Position numbers and translations under genes: made by a program. The notes beneath the pieces are model-generated. The model saw only the letters and a list, made by a program, of their open reading frames with translations, was not told where the DNA came from and searched no databases. This document shows positions 13,910 through 14,575 of a stretch of DNA of 14,575 bases, piece after piece (positions within the stretch are counted from its first letter, which is position 1; each line of letters opens with the position of its first letter). The stretch comes from an uncultured Collinsella sp. GTDB lineage: Bacteria; Actinomycetota; Coriobacteriia; Coriobacteriales; Coriobacteriaceae. Location: the NCBI GenBank assembly GCA_934630385.1, contig CAKTWE010000044.1, positions 1 to 14,575 on the forward strand, given 5' to 3'.

Positions 13910-14575
13910 CTAGGCGTGCTCCTCGATAGCACCGTTTCTATATGCATCGAGCAGTTGGCGCAGGTCCTGGATTTGGCTGCGAATCTTGGCGCCGGTATCG
14001 GTGTCGCTCACCATACGGCGGCGGTCGGCCTCGTCAAAGCGGTTTGTCTCGCTTTCGATGTCGATGTTGCGGGTGAGCGCCTCGGCAACGGTGGTAAAGG
14101 CCTGGTGCGACTTGAGGCGGCATCCGCGCGAGCTCGAGATAAGCGTGTAGCCGGCGATGCCCGTTTTGGGATGGTAGGCGCGACAGAAACCGCCGTCGAT
14201 GACCAGCAGCTTGCCGTTGGCGCGGATGGGCTGCTCGCCCTTGGTGGTCTTGACCGGGGTATGGCCGTTGATGATGTGGCCCGTCGGCGAGCAGGCCATG
14301 GGGGCGACGCCGAACTCGCGCATGATGTCGTCGCAAACGGACGAGGACGTGGTGAGTGTATAGTATGGGTCCATCGGCTCGACCCACGTGCTCTTGTCGG
14401 CGATGTAGGCGCGCTCGAAGGTGCGCACCACGCGTCCGCTGGCGGGTGAGTTAAAGCCGATCCACAGGTACCACATCCAGTCGAGGGCATCGCGGTCGCC
14501 AACGCGCCAGGCGCGGCGGGCGATATGGTCGCAGAAATCAAAATAATCGCGGCCGGCGTGCCAGGTGCCCAGGCA
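13910..14575 (-). CDS. fbp: Fructose-1,6-bisphosphatase class III, C-terminal part (runs off the window)
   Basis: The visible 221 residues are the C-terminal third of a class III FBPase (FBPase_2 family, about 600-670 residues when complete); the frame is open through base 14575, so the start lies outside. Family text includes CLGTWHAGRDYFDF, WYLWIGFNSPASGRVVRTFE, HIINGHTPVK, ANGKLLVIDGGFCRAYHPKT and GIAGYTLISSS. The enzyme removes the 1-phosphate of fructose 1,6-bisphosphate in gluconeogenesis, using a metal-dependent phosphoesterase centre of which GHTPVK and the VIDGGF region are part. It is the first visible gene of a leftward set with two GtrA genes. No frame break is seen. Confidence 0.95.
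   Translation of the reverse strand, partial: CLGTWHAGRDYFDFCDHIARRAWRVGDRDALDWMWYLWIGFNSPASGRVVRTFERAYIADKSTWVEPMDPYYTLTTSSSVCDDIMREFGVAPMACSPTGHIINGHTPVKTTKGEQPIRANGKLLVIDGGFCRAYHPKTGIAGYTLISSSRGCRLKSHQAFTTVAEALTRNIDIESETNRFDEADRRRMVSDTDTGAKIRSQIQDLRQLLDAYRNGAIEEHA

Noticed and set aside
1..14575. CRISPR array, tRNA genes, insertion sequences or prophage genes
   Set aside because: No regularly spaced repeats, tRNA-like cloverleaf sequences, transposase or phage-type proteins were seen on either strand.

Overview
The window looks like a piece of the chromosome of a GC-rich, Gram-positive gut anaerobe. A member of the Coriobacteriia close to Collinsella is my best guess. This rests on recall of protein style, not on a search: long secreted proteins with Ig-like, DUF4430 and Listeria-Bacteroides repeat domains, a stand-alone FchA cyclohydrolase beside FolD, a class III fructose-1,6-bisphosphatase, and GC-rich codon use. 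There are no tRNA or rRNA genes, insertion sequences or CRISPR arrays.

Layout. (1) Bases 1-520, minus strand: the 5' part of a secreted beta-helix-like protein. A run of nine G residues inside its signal-peptide coding region shifts the frame, so the copy reads as OFF; loss of one G restores an open frame to the window edge. (2) Bases 521-968: an AT-rich divergent intergenic region with inverted repeats and putative promoters. (3) Bases 969-2458: fchA-folD, a folate one-carbon operon. FolD appears to lack the residues that FolD enzymes use for the cyclohydrolase step, so the neighbouring FchA probably supplies it. (4) Bases 2561-4084: a C69-family dipeptidase, closed by a strong hairpin. (5) Bases 4233-6421: a phasin-like helical protein and an AarF/UbiB-type atypical kinase with a C-terminal membrane anchor.

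(6) Bases 6509-12708 are the most interesting part. A terminator, a promoter and a cobalamin riboswitch follow one another closely, and lead into a two-gene unit. The first gene encodes a roughly 1,630-residue membrane-anchored surface protein: signal peptide, Ig-like and atrophied-Ig-like domains, two DUF4430 (transcobalamin C-terminal-like) domains, a PQQ-type beta-propeller, one InlB/Flg_new repeat, a Gly/Ser and Lys/Asp linker, and a terminal TM helix. The second encodes a smaller membrane-anchored protein with one DUF4430 domain. B12-responsive control together with transcobalamin-like domains suggests a surface corrinoid capture system. That function is inferred, not shown.

(7) Bases 12746-14575, minus strand: the 3' end of a class III fbp followed by two paralogous GtrA-family membrane proteins, ending at a terminator that converges on the riboswitch operon.

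Together the genes combine central metabolism (folate, gluconeogenesis, peptide use) with surface functions (phase-variable protein, corrinoid-linked surface proteins, GtrA flippase-like proteins).
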